From Deinococcus aestuarii (GTDB lineage: Bacteria > Deinococcota > Deinococci > Deinococcales > Deinococcaceae), in contig NZ_JAHKSN010000024.1 in NCBI RefSeq assembly GCF_018863415.1, forward strand, positions 20,831 through 84,830: 64,000 bases of DNA. The letters run 5' to 3'. The translations under genes were made by a program, and so were the position numbers. Below, piece after piece: positions 1-14,587 of this stretch (the stretch's first letter is position 1; every line of letters starts with the position of its first letter). A model generated the notes under the pieces. That model was given only the letters and a program-made list of their open reading frames with translations. It did not search any database and had not been told where the DNA came from.

Positions 1-41
1 CCGCGCCGACCTCCACCGCGTAGGGCCGGTCGCCCCCGACC

Positions 42-55
<14 letters not shown>
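1..55 (-). CDS. aroB: 3-dehydroquinate synthase, N-terminal fragment
   Basis: Only the first 18 codons lie in the window, and the gene runs off the left edge. It starts with GTG at 55 and reads VRRIEVGGDRPYAVEVGA, which resembles the N-terminus of DAHP-to-dehydroquinate cyclases of this group. The start lies 14 nt inside the aroK coding end, so aroK and aroB are probably translationally coupled, giving the order aroC-aroK-aroB. The assignment rests on the short motif plus the neighbours. Confidence 0.7.
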
Positions 56-626
<571 letters not shown>

Positions 627-772
627 GGGGGACAGTCTAGTGGAAAGCCCGTCCGTGAGCGTGACCGCCACACCCTGCCCGCCCGCCACACCCTCGGGAA
701 CGTCCGGTGAGGCGAGGTACGCCGTGAGCCCGGCCTCCACCCGCTCCGCCAGAGGCGACGACACCGGGCTCC

Positions 773-1921
<1,149 letters not shown>

Positions 1922-1991
1922 GCGGGGACTGTAGCGTCGGGGGCGGCAACGGCTGGGGGGGCTGCCCAGACGGCGGCGGGGGAGGGGAGAC

Positions 1992-2019
1992 GGGCGGCCC
2001 CCCAGGTGGAGAGCCGCCC
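1992..2019 (-). terminator. Possible terminator after pilQ
   Basis: Inverted repeat GGGCGGC / GCCGCCC with a 14-nt loop, starting 19 nt after the pilQ stop. There is no clear U-tract, so the call is tentative. Confidence 0.35.
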
Positions 2020-2037
2020 GCCTGAGTCTGCCCGAGG

Positions 2038-5260
<3,223 letters not shown>

Positions 5261-5264
<4 letters not shown>

Positions 5265-5902
5265 TGGGTTCCCCCCTGGGCGGGCGGGGCGGCGGGAGCG
5301 GCGTCGGGGGCCTGGGGGGCCGCGCCCGCCCCCGCGCCCGCCTGGGTCTGGTCGAAGGTGTACACGGTCAGGCCGAGCGTGCCCTCAAGCTGGGGATCGA
5401 GGGCGTCCGCCTGGGGCAGTTGCAGGCCGAGGGCGCCCACGGTCGTGAAGCGGTTTTGCGTCTCCAGCGACCGCAGGGCCCGGAAGACCTCGGCGAAGCG
5501 CCCGCGCACGCTCAGGCTCAGGTTGATGGGGCGCACCCCGCCCGGCAGCCCCGCGACGTCGCCGCTCTGCACGGTGAAGGTCGTGAGGTCCGCGCCCGCC
5601 GCCGTGACGTTGCGCCGCACCTCGTCGAGCACGGTGCCGAACTGGGCGGTGGCGGGCAGGGCGCGCAGGAACTGGTCTTGTTCCACCTCAAGCCGCGCGA
5701 CCGTCTGGCGCAGCTCGGGCAGGGCCCGCTGGGCGGCCCGGTACCCCTCAGCCCGGCTGCGGGTGAGCTCCAGGTCGCCGCGCAGCAGCGTGATCTCCTG
5801 CTGGCGCGGCCCGAAGCGCAGGAAGTACCACATCATCGCCGCCAGCACGCACGCGGCGAGAACGATCAGGAAGACCCAGCGCGGCGCGAGCTTAACGGAC
5901 AT
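5261..5902 (-). CDS. pilO: Type IV pilus inner-membrane protein PilO
   Basis: A 213-residue bitopic protein of the pilus alignment complex. It has a cytoplasmic start, a membrane segment at about residues 10-28, a coiled-coil stretch (about 32-80, rich in Leu, Arg, Gln and Glu) and a periplasmic ferredoxin-like domain, ending in an Ala/Pro-rich tail. It overlaps pilN by 11 nt and the next gene by 4 nt. Length and topology match PilO. Confidence 0.88.
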
Positions 5903-6576
5903 CGTCGCCTCCAGCCGCGCTCCCGGTGGAGGCCGGGGTGGGGGTGCCCTCCGCCGGGGTCCCGGCCGGGGCGTCCGTCGGGGCCGCCTTCCCGACCAGT
6001 CCCACCGAGGCCGCGAAGGTGTAGCGGCCCGTCTCGCCCTCCTGGCCCAGGCTGCGGAAATTGACCGCGAAGTTCGGGTCGTTCTCGTAGACGTTCAAGA
6101 AGTTCACCACCGCCTGCTGGCTGCGCGCGGTGCCCGAGAGGTCGATCTCGCGCACCACGTTCTTGCCCAGGTACACGCCCCCCTGTTGCAGGGTGCTCAG
6201 CGTGCCCGCGTCGAGGGGCTTGACGTTCATCGAGGTCAGCGCCACCCCGCCGCCCGCCGGAAGCTGCGCGGAGAAGGCCGCCACGTCGTTCGTCCAGTAC
6301 GTCTTGCCGTCCCGCAGCCTCCCGGCCACCGCCGTGACCTCCTCCAGCGTGCGCTGGGTGGCCGTCAGGCGGTCGTATTCGCTCTTGGTGGCGGCCAGGG
6401 CGGCGATCTCCCCGTTCAGGCGGTCCTGCTCGGCGCGCAGGGCCCCGAGCTGACGGCCCACGAGCAGCTCGGGGACGAACAGCGCGAGGATCGTCACGGG
6501 CGGCAGAACGAAGGCCGCGTACTTCCAGACGTTCGGCTCGCTGCGTTTGCGCTCCTGTGGGGGAAGGAGGTTGAGT

Positions 6577-6584
<8 letters not shown>
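5892..6584 (-). CDS. pilN: Type IV pilus protein PilN
   Basis: A 230-residue bitopic protein that starts with the hallmark VELNLLPPQE peptide, which in PilN binds the PilM groove. A membrane segment (about 25-45), a coiled coil and a periplasmic domain follow. It overlaps pilM by 8 nt and pilO by 11 nt. Confidence 0.92.
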
Positions 6585-7767
<1,183 letters not shown>

Positions 7768-8068
7768 TCTCCCTCCAGGGTTTTGGCTGGCTTTAACGTG
7801 TCCTCATGCTCGGGTGGGTCCTCGTAGGTTCGGGGGGGGCCGGAACGGACAGAGGCGGGGGTGCATCAACGGCTCATGCAACCACCCGCCCACTTACGGA
7901 ACTCTGACAGTTTTCAGGACCCGTCCCAGTTTTTCGCCGTGCCAGGCGCGGAATTTCGCGTCATCCCAGGAAGGGACGGTGCCGTGCCCGCCGTGCCCGG
8001 GTCATGCCCCCACTGCGTGAAGGTTCCCGGGCGAGGAGCCTGGTGGGCGGCTCACCTCCGGGGTCAGT
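7768..8068. other. Intergenic region upstream of pilM
   Basis: 300 bases between pilM and the next gene, transcribed in the same direction. It holds the pilM ribosome-binding site at its left end and presumably the pil promoter. I see no ORF, RNA gene or clear terminator. Confidence 0.5.
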
Positions 8069-8794
8069 TCAGCGGGTCAGGGGCCGGAGGTTCTCGTCGA
8101 AGACCCCCACGCGGCCCCCCGGCGAGACCGTCACCACGTCACCGCCGACGAGCCCCACCCGGCCCGGCCCGTGGGGCACGCTCGCCAGCACCCGGCCGGA
8201 AACGTCCGCCCGTTCGAGCGCGGCGCCCGTCAGGCGGTAGGTGCCCGAGGCGGTGACTACCCCGGGTGTATTTGCCGTCGTGACGCCCGTCGGGGTCACC
8301 CACAGGAAGGGCCGCGGCGTGCGGTCGAGAATCACCCCGTCGGCCACCCGCCGCAGCGTCCCGGCCAGGAGCACGTAGTCCTGCCCGTCCCCCCCCGTCA
8401 CCGCCGCCGAGGGGGCTCCCGCCACGCTCCCCGCCGCCGCGCCCGCGTAGGTCACGGCGCTGCCGTCCTCCCGGTAGGCGCGGATGCTCGACAGCGCCAC
8501 GACCCGCCCCGCCGCCACCGAGCGCGCGGCCCGGTCGAGGGTCACGATCACCCCGGCGGCAGGCACCGCCGCCCAGGCGTCCCCGCCGTTCCAGGCGACC
8601 GCCACCACCGGGGGCAGCGCCGGGCAGACCGGGCGGTAGGAGGGAGCCCGCGCCACGCAGGCCCGCCCCCCGTCCACCCACGCCACGCCCTCTATCCCGA
8701 AGGCCGCGTCGAAGGTGGGGGCGCGGGTCACCGTTGCGGGCGCACAGGCGGTCAGGGGCAGGAGGCCGAGGGCGGAGAGCAGAAGGCGGCGCAT
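8069..8794 (-). CDS. Putative lipoprotein of unknown function
   Basis: A 241-residue protein with a lipoprotein signal peptide (MRRLLLSALGLLPLTAC), so it is probably lipid-anchored at Cys17. The rest is Ala/Val/Gly-rich with repeated short strands such as VVAVAWNGG and GVIVTLDRAARSV, suggesting a beta-propeller-like repeat fold. No enzyme motif is visible. It lies alone between pilM and a divergent regulator pair. Confidence 0.75.
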   Translation of the reverse strand: MRRLLLSALGLLPLTACAPATVTRAPTFDAAFGIEGVAWVDGGRACVARAPSYRPVCPALPPVVAVAWNGGDAWAAVPAAGVIVTLDRAARSVAAGRVVALSSIRAYREDGSAVTYAGAAAGSVAGAPSAAVTGGDGQDYVLLAGTLRRVADGVILDRTPRPFLWVTPTGVTTANTPGVVTASGTYRLTGAALERADVSGRVLASVPHGPGRVGLVGGDVVTVSPGGRVGVFDENLRPLTR

Positions 8795-8849
8795 GGCCCG
8801 ATTCTCCCCGGATCACCGCTGAGGGGCGTGAACCCTCCCGGGGGGCCGC

Positions 8850-9170
8850 TCAGGTCCAGCGTTCGCCCCAGACGTGCATGGCGTCGATCACGCCCTCCAG
8901 CGCCCGGCCCTTGGGGGTCAGGGTGTACTCCACCCGGGGCGGCACCGCCGGGTAGACGGTGCGGGTCAGCACGCCCCCCTCCTCCAGCTCGCGCAGCTTG
9001 TCCGTCAGGGTCTTGGGGCTCACCCCGGTCAGGGCCGCGCGCAGCTCGCCGTACCGCCGGGTGCCCCGCAGCAACTCCCGCACGATCAGGGTGGTCCACT
9101 TGCCCCCGATCACGTCCACCGTCCGCTCGACGCTGCACTCCTTCCGGCGCACCCGTTCCTCGTAGTTCAT
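8850..9170 (-). CDS. HxlR-family transcriptional regulator
   Basis: A 106-residue winged-helix protein with the family pattern: a Cys near the N-terminus (KECSVERTVDVIGGKW), IVRELLRGTRRYGEL, the recognition-helix region GVSPKTLTDKLRELEEGG and a C-terminal wing VEYTLTPKGRAL. Many HxlR proteins sense electrophiles or redox state and control a divergent oxidoreductase, and here an NmrA-like gene is divergent. TAGTTT lies 6 nt before the ATG (leaderless). Cys12 could be the sensing residue. Confidence 0.92.
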   Translation of the reverse strand: MNYEERVRRKECSVERTVDVIGGKWTTLIVRELLRGTRRYGELRAALTGVSPKTLTDKLRELEEGGVLTRTVYPAVPPRVEYTLTPKGRALEGVIDAMHVWGERWT

Positions 9171-9367
9171 TTCCTGAAACTATGTTCCTTTTCGGTGCCT
9201 TCTTCAACTGGGGATGCGTGGCTGCTAGGGTGGGGACGCGGAGAGATGTGGGGACGCCGGGTGCACGTTCACCCGGCCGGAGGAACGGCGGGCAGGCAGG
9301 ACGCGGGCGACGGGCCCACGTTCCACCTCCGGCCTGTCCCGGCCCGCGCCCTCCCGGGGGAGTGACC

Positions 9368-10282
9368 ATGCAGACCATTCTGGTGACGGGAGCCACGGGC
9401 TCGCAGGGAAGACCGGTCGTTGAGAAGCTGCTGGAGGCGGGGTACCGGGTGCGGATGCTCGCCCGCCACCCCGAGCGGGCGGGCGACCTGACGGAGAAAG
9501 GCGCCGAAGGCTACGCGGGCGACCTGGGTGACGTGGAGGCCGTGCGCGCGGCGGTGCGGGGCGTAGACGGCGTGTTCCTGCTCGCGCCCTTCTTCGCCGG
9601 GCCGGGGGCGGCGCTGGAGTACGGGCGCAACGTGATCGCGGCGGCGCGGGAGGCGGGCGTGCGCCTGATCGTCTGGAACCCGACCGGGGAGATTCCCCCC
9701 GTGCCCACCGGGAACCCGGCCCTCGACCTGCGGCGCGAGCTGCTCGCGGACCTGGAGGCGAGCGGCGTGCCGTACGTCGTGCTGCAACCGACCGCCTACC
9801 TCGAAAACCTGCTGGGGCCCTGGACCCGCGAGGAGGTGGCGCAGCGCGACACCTTCGCCTACCCCACCCCCAACGAGGTCCGCATCCAGTGGATCGCCAC
9901 CGCCGACGTCGCCACCTTCGCCGTGTCCGCCTTCGGGCACCCCGACCTCGCGCCCCTGAACCTCAAGGTCAGCGGTCCCGAACGCCTGAGCGGGGAGGAG
10001 GTCGCCGAACGCTTCAGCCGTGCCCTGGGGCGCAGGGTCACCTTCCGGCCCATGCCCCCGAGGGAGTTCGGGGAGAAACTCGACCGCGTGTTCCCCGGCA
10101 GGGGCGCGGGTGTGACCGGTGCCTACGAAATGGCCTACGCGAACCCGGAGATGGCCTCGACCCACGTGGACCTGGGCGCGGCCCTGGCGCGGCTGCCCGT
10201 GCGTCTCACGACGGTGGAGGAGTGGGTGCGCGAGCACGCGGCGGCGTTCAGCCCGGCGATTGAGCCGGAACGCGTGGGCTGA
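9368..10282 (+). CDS. NmrA/SDR-type NAD(P)-binding oxidoreductase
   Basis: A 304-residue atypical short-chain dehydrogenase. The Rossmann motif GATGSQG at residues 7-13 and the following ARHPERA match the NmrA-like / NAD(P)H:quinone-type group. ATG 9368 is chosen because it places the beta-1 strand MQTILVTGATG at the start; the frame is open far upstream without coding features. It is divergent from the HxlR gene, which may regulate it. The substrate cannot be told. Confidence 0.9.
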   Translation: MQTILVTGATGSQGRPVVEKLLEAGYRVRMLARHPERAGDLTEKGAEGYAGDLGDVEAVRAAVRGVDGVFLLAPFFAGPGAALEYGRNVIAAAREAGVRLIVWNPTGEIPPVPTGNPALDLRRELLADLEASGVPYVVLQPTAYLENLLGPWTREEVAQRDTFAYPTPNEVRIQWIATADVATFAVSAFGHPDLAPLNLKVSGPERLSGEEVAERFSRALGRRVTFRPMPPREFGEKLDRVFPGRGAGVTGAYEMAYANPEMASTHVDLGAALARLPVRLTTVEEWVREHAAAFSPAIEPERVG

Positions 10283-10318
10283 GGTCGGGGAAGAGTACGG
10301 TCTCGGGTGGCCGCGCCC

Positions 10319-11596
10319 TCAGCCGTCCCGGTGCCGGAGCAGGGCGTCCACCACCCCGTCCAGCCCGACGCCTTCCTCGGCGCGTTTCCCGGGCGTCCAA
10401 CTGATGCCCCGGCTCGCCTTGACGAGCACCACGTCGCCGTCGCGGACTTCCGAAAGAAGGTCGGCGAGGAGCCCCGGTACGGTGCGGAAGGCCCGCTCCC
10501 CGAGTTCAGACGCGAACGCCCCCACCCCGTAGGTCAGGTCGGCCCGCTCCCGCGCGTGGGCGCCGACTCCCGCGTGCAATTCCCGCTCCGTCTCCCCGAG
10601 TTCGAGCATCCGCCCCAGCACGCTGATCCGGCGTCCCGGAAAGGCGGCGAGGGCGTCGAGCGCGGCCCGCACGGCGAGGGGCGAGGCGTTGTAGGCGTCG
10701 TCGATGAGGGTGAAGCGGCCGGGGTGGACCCGGTAACGGCCTCCGGGGACCTGTACGCCCGCCAGCCGCGCCGCCGCCTCTTCCAGGGGCACCCCGGCTC
10801 TTTCCGCCAGTGCCAGCCCCAGCACCGCCGCCTCCGCCTGCACCCGCGAGGCGAGCGGCAGGGTGACGGTCACGCTCCGGAAGGAGAAGCGGGCGTCCTC
10901 CGGCGTGACCTCCAGGTTCTCCCCCGCGAAGGTCGCTTCTGCGCCGAAGCCGTAGGTGTCCACGCCCGGGAACCAGGGGGCCGCCTGCGTACTCACCAAC
11001 CCGCGTCGCCCCTTCAGGATCACGCCCTTCTCGCGTGCCACGCCCTCCACGCTGCCCAGCGCCTCCAGGTGCGCCTCCCCGATGCTCGTCACCACGCCGA
11101 CGCCAGGCCGCACGAGGTCCACCAGCTCGGCCATCTCGCCCACCCGGTCGATGCCCATCTCCACGACGAGGGGCTGAGGACTCCCCCCGAACTCGATCAG
11201 GAAGCAGGCGATGGCGGGCATGGTGTTGTAGACGGGCATAAAGTGCGCGTTCAGGGCCGCCGCCGCGTAGCTTTTGGCCGTCGTCTTTCCCACGCTCCCG
11301 GTGATGCCGACGACGAGTCCGTTTCTCGCCCGCTCCGAGCGGGCCCAGGTGAAGAGGGCCTCCCGCGCATCGTCGACGCGTACCGCCCGCTCCACGGCGA
11401 GGTCGGTGAGGACGAAGGGGGCGCCCGCCGCCAGCGCCGCCTCCACGAAGCTGTTGCCGTGCATCCGCTCGCCCGGCAGCGCCACGAAGGCCACCTCGGG
11501 GCCCGCCTGCCGCGAGTCCCAGGTCAGGCGCGCGGCGGGTCGGGCCTCTGGATGGACAGTGGCGGGAAAGGGGAGGGAAGCGTGGGGGTCGAGCAT
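10319..11596 (-). CDS. murF: UDP-MurNAc-tripeptide--D-Ala-D-Ala ligase
   Basis: Adds D-Ala-D-Ala to the peptidoglycan precursor in the cytosol. The 425-residue Mur ligase has the ATP loop GITGSVGKTT (about residues 95-104), the central domain with EMGIDRVGEM and the C-terminal YNASP motif. A TATCCT -10 lies 6 nt before the ATG. It is divergent from the formamidase gene, and the two -10 boxes lie within about 15 bp of each other. Confidence 0.94.
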   Translation of the reverse strand: MLDPHASLPFPATVHPEARPAARLTWDSRQAGPEVAFVALPGERMHGNSFVEAALAAGAPFVLTDLAVERAVRVDDAREALFTWARSERARNGLVVGITGSVGKTTAKSYAAAALNAHFMPVYNTMPAIACFLIEFGGSPQPLVVEMGIDRVGEMAELVDLVRPGVGVVTSIGEAHLEALGSVEGVAREKGVILKGRRGLVSTQAAPWFPGVDTYGFGAEATFAGENLEVTPEDARFSFRSVTVTLPLASRVQAEAAVLGLALAERAGVPLEEAAARLAGVQVPGGRYRVHPGRFTLIDDAYNASPLAVRAALDALAAFPGRRISVLGRMLELGETERELHAGVGAHARERADLTYGVGAFASELGERAFRTVPGLLADLLSEVRDGDVVLVKASRGISWTPGKRAEEGVGLDGVVDALLRHRDG

Positions 11597-11602
11597 GGGC
11601 GG

Positions 11603-11618
11603 AGGATACCCGTACCCT
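11603..11618. promoter_or_regulatory. Overlapping divergent leaderless promoters (murF / formamidase)
   Basis: On the minus strand TATCCT (11608-11603) sits 6 nt before the murF ATG. On the plus strand TACCCT (11613-11618) sits 7 nt before the formamidase ATG. Neither gene has a Shine-Dalgarno site. Confidence 0.6.
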
Positions 11619-11625
11619 GTGCCCC

Positions 11626-12609
11626 ATGAGCGACCACCACCTCGGTACCGCGCACATCCACACCGTCTGGGACCGCGACCTGCCGCCCGCCCTCAGCATC
11701 CAGCCCGGCGACACGGTGACCTTCGGGACGCTCGACGCCTCGGACGGTGGGGTCGCGCGGCGGGTGGTGGCGGGCGAACTGGGGGCGCCCGCCGAGCTGG
11801 CGGGCCTCATTGCCGCCGACGCTTTCCCAGCACGGGAGGGTCCACGCGGCCACCCGCTGACGGGGCCGGTCTTCGTCGAGGGGGCCGAGTCCGGCGACGC
11901 GCTGGTGATCGAACTGCTGGACGTGCAGACCGCCGCCTGGGGTTGGACCGCCTGCCGCCCGAACGGCATCGGCCTCCTCGACGCCGTGCTCGCCGAGGAG
12001 GGGTTGCAATCCTCCACCCACCTCTGGGACCTGCGGGCGGGCACCCACGCCGACTTTCGCCCCGGCATCCGCATTCCGCTCGCGCCCTTTCCCGGCGTGC
12101 TGGGCGTTGCTCCCGCCGCTCCCGGCCCCCACCCCACCGCCCCGCCCCGGCAGGTGGGCGGCAACATGGACATCCGGCAACTCGTGGCGGGCAGCACACT
12201 CTCTCTGCCCGTCGAGGTTCCCGGCGCCCTGTTCTCGGTGGGCGACCTGCACGCGGCCCAGGGGGACGGGGAACTGAGTGGCACGGGGATCGAGTGCGCG
12301 GGGCAGGTCACACTGCGCTTTGGCCTGGAGCGCGGCGCGGGGCTCTCCACCCCCGAATTCATCACGCCCACCCACGGCGGCACGAGTCGGCGCTGGCACG
12401 CGACCACCGGACACGACCCCGACCTGATGACGGCGGCCCGGGTCGCTCTGCGCGCCCTCTTGCGCCGCCTCCAATCGCGCGGGTTGAGTCTGGAAGAAGC
12501 CTACGTGCTGTCGAGTGTCTGCGTGGACCTCAAAATCAGCCAGATCGTGGACGCGCCGAACTACACCGTGAGCGCGTTTCTGCCGCTGGACATTTTTGAG
12601 GAGGCATAA
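11626..12609 (+). CDS. Acetamidase/formamidase family protein
   Basis: A 327-residue member of the FmdA/AmdA family, metal-dependent hydrolases of formamide or short amides to acid and ammonia. Conserved features include the N-terminal HTVWDRDLPP, PGDTV, the GxxxxDI segment GGNMDIRQL, VGDLHAAQGDGE and a late Ile/Val-rich C-terminus. Length is typical. Leaderless start with TACCCT 7 nt upstream. Neighbours give no clue to the physiological amide. Confidence 0.88.
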   Translation: MSDHHLGTAHIHTVWDRDLPPALSIQPGDTVTFGTLDASDGGVARRVVAGELGAPAELAGLIAADAFPAREGPRGHPLTGPVFVEGAESGDALVIELLDVQTAAWGWTACRPNGIGLLDAVLAEEGLQSSTHLWDLRAGTHADFRPGIRIPLAPFPGVLGVAPAAPGPHPTAPPRQVGGNMDIRQLVAGSTLSLPVEVPGALFSVGDLHAAQGDGELSGTGIECAGQVTLRFGLERGAGLSTPEFITPTHGGTSRRWHATTGHDPDLMTAARVALRALLRRLQSRGLSLEEAYVLSSVCVDLKISQIVDAPNYTVSAFLPLDIFEEA

Positions 12610-12617
12610 CGAGGCAA

Positions 12618-12646
12618 GGGCAGAGAGCCGCTTTCGCCCTCTGCCC
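12618..12646. terminator. Bidirectional terminator between formamidase and rsr
   Basis: Inverted repeat GGGCAGAG / CTCTGCCC around a 13-nt loop in the 62-bp gap between two convergent genes. The flanks hold short T/C-rich stretches (TTCTCTCTCT downstream on the plus strand). Confidence 0.5.
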
Positions 12647-12671
12647 GTCATCGTTCGGCTTTCTCTCTCTC

Positions 12672-14267
12672 CTACACCTCCCCCCGCGCGAAGCCCACCA
12701 TCACCCCCGGCGCGGCGCTGTCGAAGCCCACCACGTCGAGCATGTCCGCCCGGTTGGGGTCCGCGATGCTGAAGCCGGTCGCCGTCAGGCCGACCACGAT
12801 CAGGCGCGCGGGGAGGCCGGTCTTCTGGCGGTAGCGGTCGAGGGCGACGGTGGGGTGGACCTTGCCCGCCCAGGTCTCGTTGTCGGTGTAGACCACGAAG
12901 GTCTCGACCTTCACCCCGTTCTGGGCCGCCCACAGCATCGGCAGGGCGCAGTCGGTGGCGCCGAAGCTCGCGGCCTGGGCCTTGCGCATGGCACCCTCCA
13001 GCGTGTCCCCCGGGGTGATCCCGAGCTTGCGGAACTCGTGGGCAAAGCCCAGCGTCAGCGCCTGGGGCTCGGTGCGCAGGGCGACGAGGCTCATCGCGGC
13101 GGCGGCCATGTTGGGGGTCAGGCCGGGCGTTCCGGCGACCTGGCCGCAGGTCATGCTGCCGCTCACGTCGAGCGCGAGCAGGTGCCACGTTCCGGCGGGC
13201 CGCACGTTCCCGAAGGCCGTGTGGAAGGCGTCTTCCAGCGCGTCCACCACCCGGGGCACGGGCACCCACTCGCCCCCGCCCTTCACGCCGCGTCCCTGGC
13301 CGTACACGAGGCGGGCCTTGAGCGCGTCGAGGGGGTGGATGCGGCCTCGCTTGAGCCCCACAGGGTCGGTCACGCGCTCGATCACCGCCCGCGTCACCTC
13401 GGGGTCGTTGACGCTCAGCACGCCCACGCGACCGAGGTTGCCCAGGTTACGCAGCAGCCAGGTCAGGCCGTTTGTCTCCATCGCCGCGCGGTAGACCTCC
13501 GCCCCGCGCAGGTGGGTGGGCACCGCCTCGATGGGCAGGTGGAAGTCGCGTATCAGCCGCGCCGCCTCGGCGTCCGTCCCCGCGTTCAGGGCGAGGAGGT
13601 GGCCCTCGATCACCCGCAGGGCGGGATCGCTCGCTCCCTTCAGCACGCCGTTCACCATGAACCGCAGCACCGCGGTGCGGGCCTCGTCCGTGGTCCTGGG
13701 GTGCGCGAGGCGCAGGGCGTCGCGCTGGCTCCAGCCGTCGCGGGCCTTGTACTTCACGGCCCACAGCGCCAGGCGCTCCAGGGGCGCGTCCTCGTACACG
13801 CGCGCCACGCCCCGGCGGGTCAGGCGACCCCAGCCGCCCAGCGCGTCCGCGAAGGCCAGGAAGTGCAGCAGCATCGTGCCCGTGCGCGCCACCTCGGGCA
13901 GCGCGTTCCAGGCCGCCTGACGGTCCGCCACGTTCGGCGCCGTCTTGGCGATCAGCGCGAGCACCAGCAGGGCGGGGTCCGCCTTGGGCGCCCGGTTGCC
14001 GCGCACCACGTCCAGCGTCACGCGCAGGGCGGTGGCTGCGTCGCGCTGAACGAACTCGCGCACGAAGTCGGTGGCCTGCACCGTGTGCGCCCGCTCGCCC
14101 GCGTAGAAGGTGCCGCCGTCCGTGCCCAGCACCAGGAAGCGGGTGAGGCGGCCCTCGTCGGGGAGGGCATACACGAATCCGCCCGCGTTGTTCTTGACCT
14201 GTCGCGCGTCCAGGCGCTCGGTCTGCTTGCGGCTCTTCGGTGAAATGACCTTCAGGAGGTTCTTCAT
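12672..14267 (-). CDS. rsr: Ro60/Rsr TROVE-domain RNA-binding protein
   Basis: Ortholog of the Ro60 autoantigen. In D. radiodurans Rsr binds Y RNAs, assists 23S rRNA maturation and joins PNPase in a structured-RNA degradation machine (established for that species). The 531-residue protein has an N-terminal HEAT-like TROVE ring and a C-terminal von Willebrand A domain with the MIDAS motif DVSGSM near residue 364. ATG 14267 was chosen because it begins MKNLLKVI and follows a GGAGG site; the in-frame ATG at 14393 lies within upstream RNA genes. It is the last element of a long same-strand array of Y and tRNA-like genes, and a Ro-site-like hairpin covers its ribosome-binding site. Confidence 0.95.
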   Translation of the reverse strand: MKNLLKVISPKSRKQTERLDARQVKNNAGGFVYALPDEGRLTRFLVLGTDGGTFYAGERAHTVQATDFVREFVQRDAATALRVTLDVVRGNRAPKADPALLVLALIAKTAPNVADRQAAWNALPEVARTGTMLLHFLAFADALGGWGRLTRRGVARVYEDAPLERLALWAVKYKARDGWSQRDALRLAHPRTTDEARTAVLRFMVNGVLKGASDPALRVIEGHLLALNAGTDAEAARLIRDFHLPIEAVPTHLRGAEVYRAAMETNGLTWLLRNLGNLGRVGVLSVNDPEVTRAVIERVTDPVGLKRGRIHPLDALKARLVYGQGRGVKGGGEWVPVPRVVDALEDAFHTAFGNVRPAGTWHLLALDVSGSMTCGQVAGTPGLTPNMAAAAMSLVALRTEPQALTLGFAHEFRKLGITPGDTLEGAMRKAQAASFGATDCALPMLWAAQNGVKVETFVVYTDNETWAGKVHPTVALDRYRQKTGLPARLIVVGLTATGFSIADPNRADMLDVVGFDSAAPGVMVGFARGEV

Positions 14268-14269
14268 GG

Positions 14270-14295
14270 CTTCGGCCCTCCTTTCAGGGGCAAAG
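14270..14295 (-). promoter_or_regulatory. Ro-binding-site-like hairpin over the rsr ribosome-binding site
   Basis: In the rsr leader, CUUUGCCC (14295-14288) can pair with GGGCCGAAG (14278-14270), leaving a single bulged C. This is the same strand pair seen in the Y-type elements upstream. The 9-nt loop plus the 3' strand contain the AAGGAGG Shine-Dalgarno, and the helix ends 2 nt before the ATG. If Ro60 binds here it would block translation of its own mRNA. Pairing is seen in sequence; regulation is inferred. Confidence 0.6.
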
Positions 14296-14347
14296 GGAAG
14301 AGGGGCGCTGGAGTCACCAGCGGTGACCGGGTACGGGGCGTGCCGAG

Positions 14348-14424
14348 TGGGGAAACGGGCAGGGGTCGAACCTGCGGCCTCCCGGTTCGCCACCGGGTGC
14401 TCTTTCCGTCTGAGCTACCGCTTC
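14348..14424 (-). tRNA. tRNA-like element without U33 (triplet GCG)
   Basis: Complete cloverleaf: 7-bp acceptor GAAGCGG/CCGTTTC, D arm GCTC..GAGC, anticodon stem CCCGG/CCGGG, T arm GCAGG-TTCGACC-CCTGC, and CCA encoded after a C discriminator. The anticodon loop is TGGCGAA, so position 33 is G instead of the universal U and the triplet would be GCG (Arg), a species essentially unused in bacteria. It lies about 80 nt before rsr in the same direction. A tRNA-like noncoding RNA or decoy is as likely as a decoding tRNA. Confidence 0.6.
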
Positions 14425-14441
14425 GTATGGGTGTGGTGGGG

Positions 14442-14563
14442 TGGAGCGGGCGGGACTCGAACCCGCGACCCGGCCATTAACAGTGGTCACCTTCCCGCTT
14501 CGGCCCGGAAGGCAAGGGATGCCGGAAGGGGTTTTCCTGCTCTACCAACTGAGCTACCGCTCC
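14442..14563 (-). tRNA. tRNA-Asn(GTT) interrupted by a 49-nt Ro-site hairpin
   Basis: 5' part 14563-14536: GGAGCGG acceptor, TA, D arm GCTC..GAGC, A26, G27G28. 3' part 14486-14442: CCA, loop CTGTTAA, TGGCC, GGGTC, T arm GCGGG-TTCGAGT-CCCGC, acceptor CCGCTCC, A73. Joining them gives a perfect tRNA-Asn with anticodon stem GGCCA/TGGCC. The 49-nt insert (14535-14487) folds by itself: CCUUCC pairs with GGAAGG, then CUUGCC with GGCCGAAG over a small loop. It is too short for a group I intron. The acceptor can extend by two further pairs (14564-14565 with 14441-14442). Whether the insert is spliced out or stays as an extra arm cannot be told. Confidence 0.7.
14487..14535 (-). ncRNA. Y-type Ro-site hairpin inside tRNA-Asn
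   Basis: Insert between tRNA positions 28 and 29. Outer stem CCUUCC/GGAAGG, asymmetric internal loop, then CUUG.CC opposite GG.C.CGAAG, loop UUCCG. Its 3' end GGUGA resembles the ends of the other two inserts (GGUUA). Strand order is permuted relative to canonical Y RNAs, where GGUCCGA lies 5' and CUUGACC 3'. Confidence 0.6.
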
Positions 14564-14587
14564 ACGCGGGGAAAAGGGCGAAAAGGT

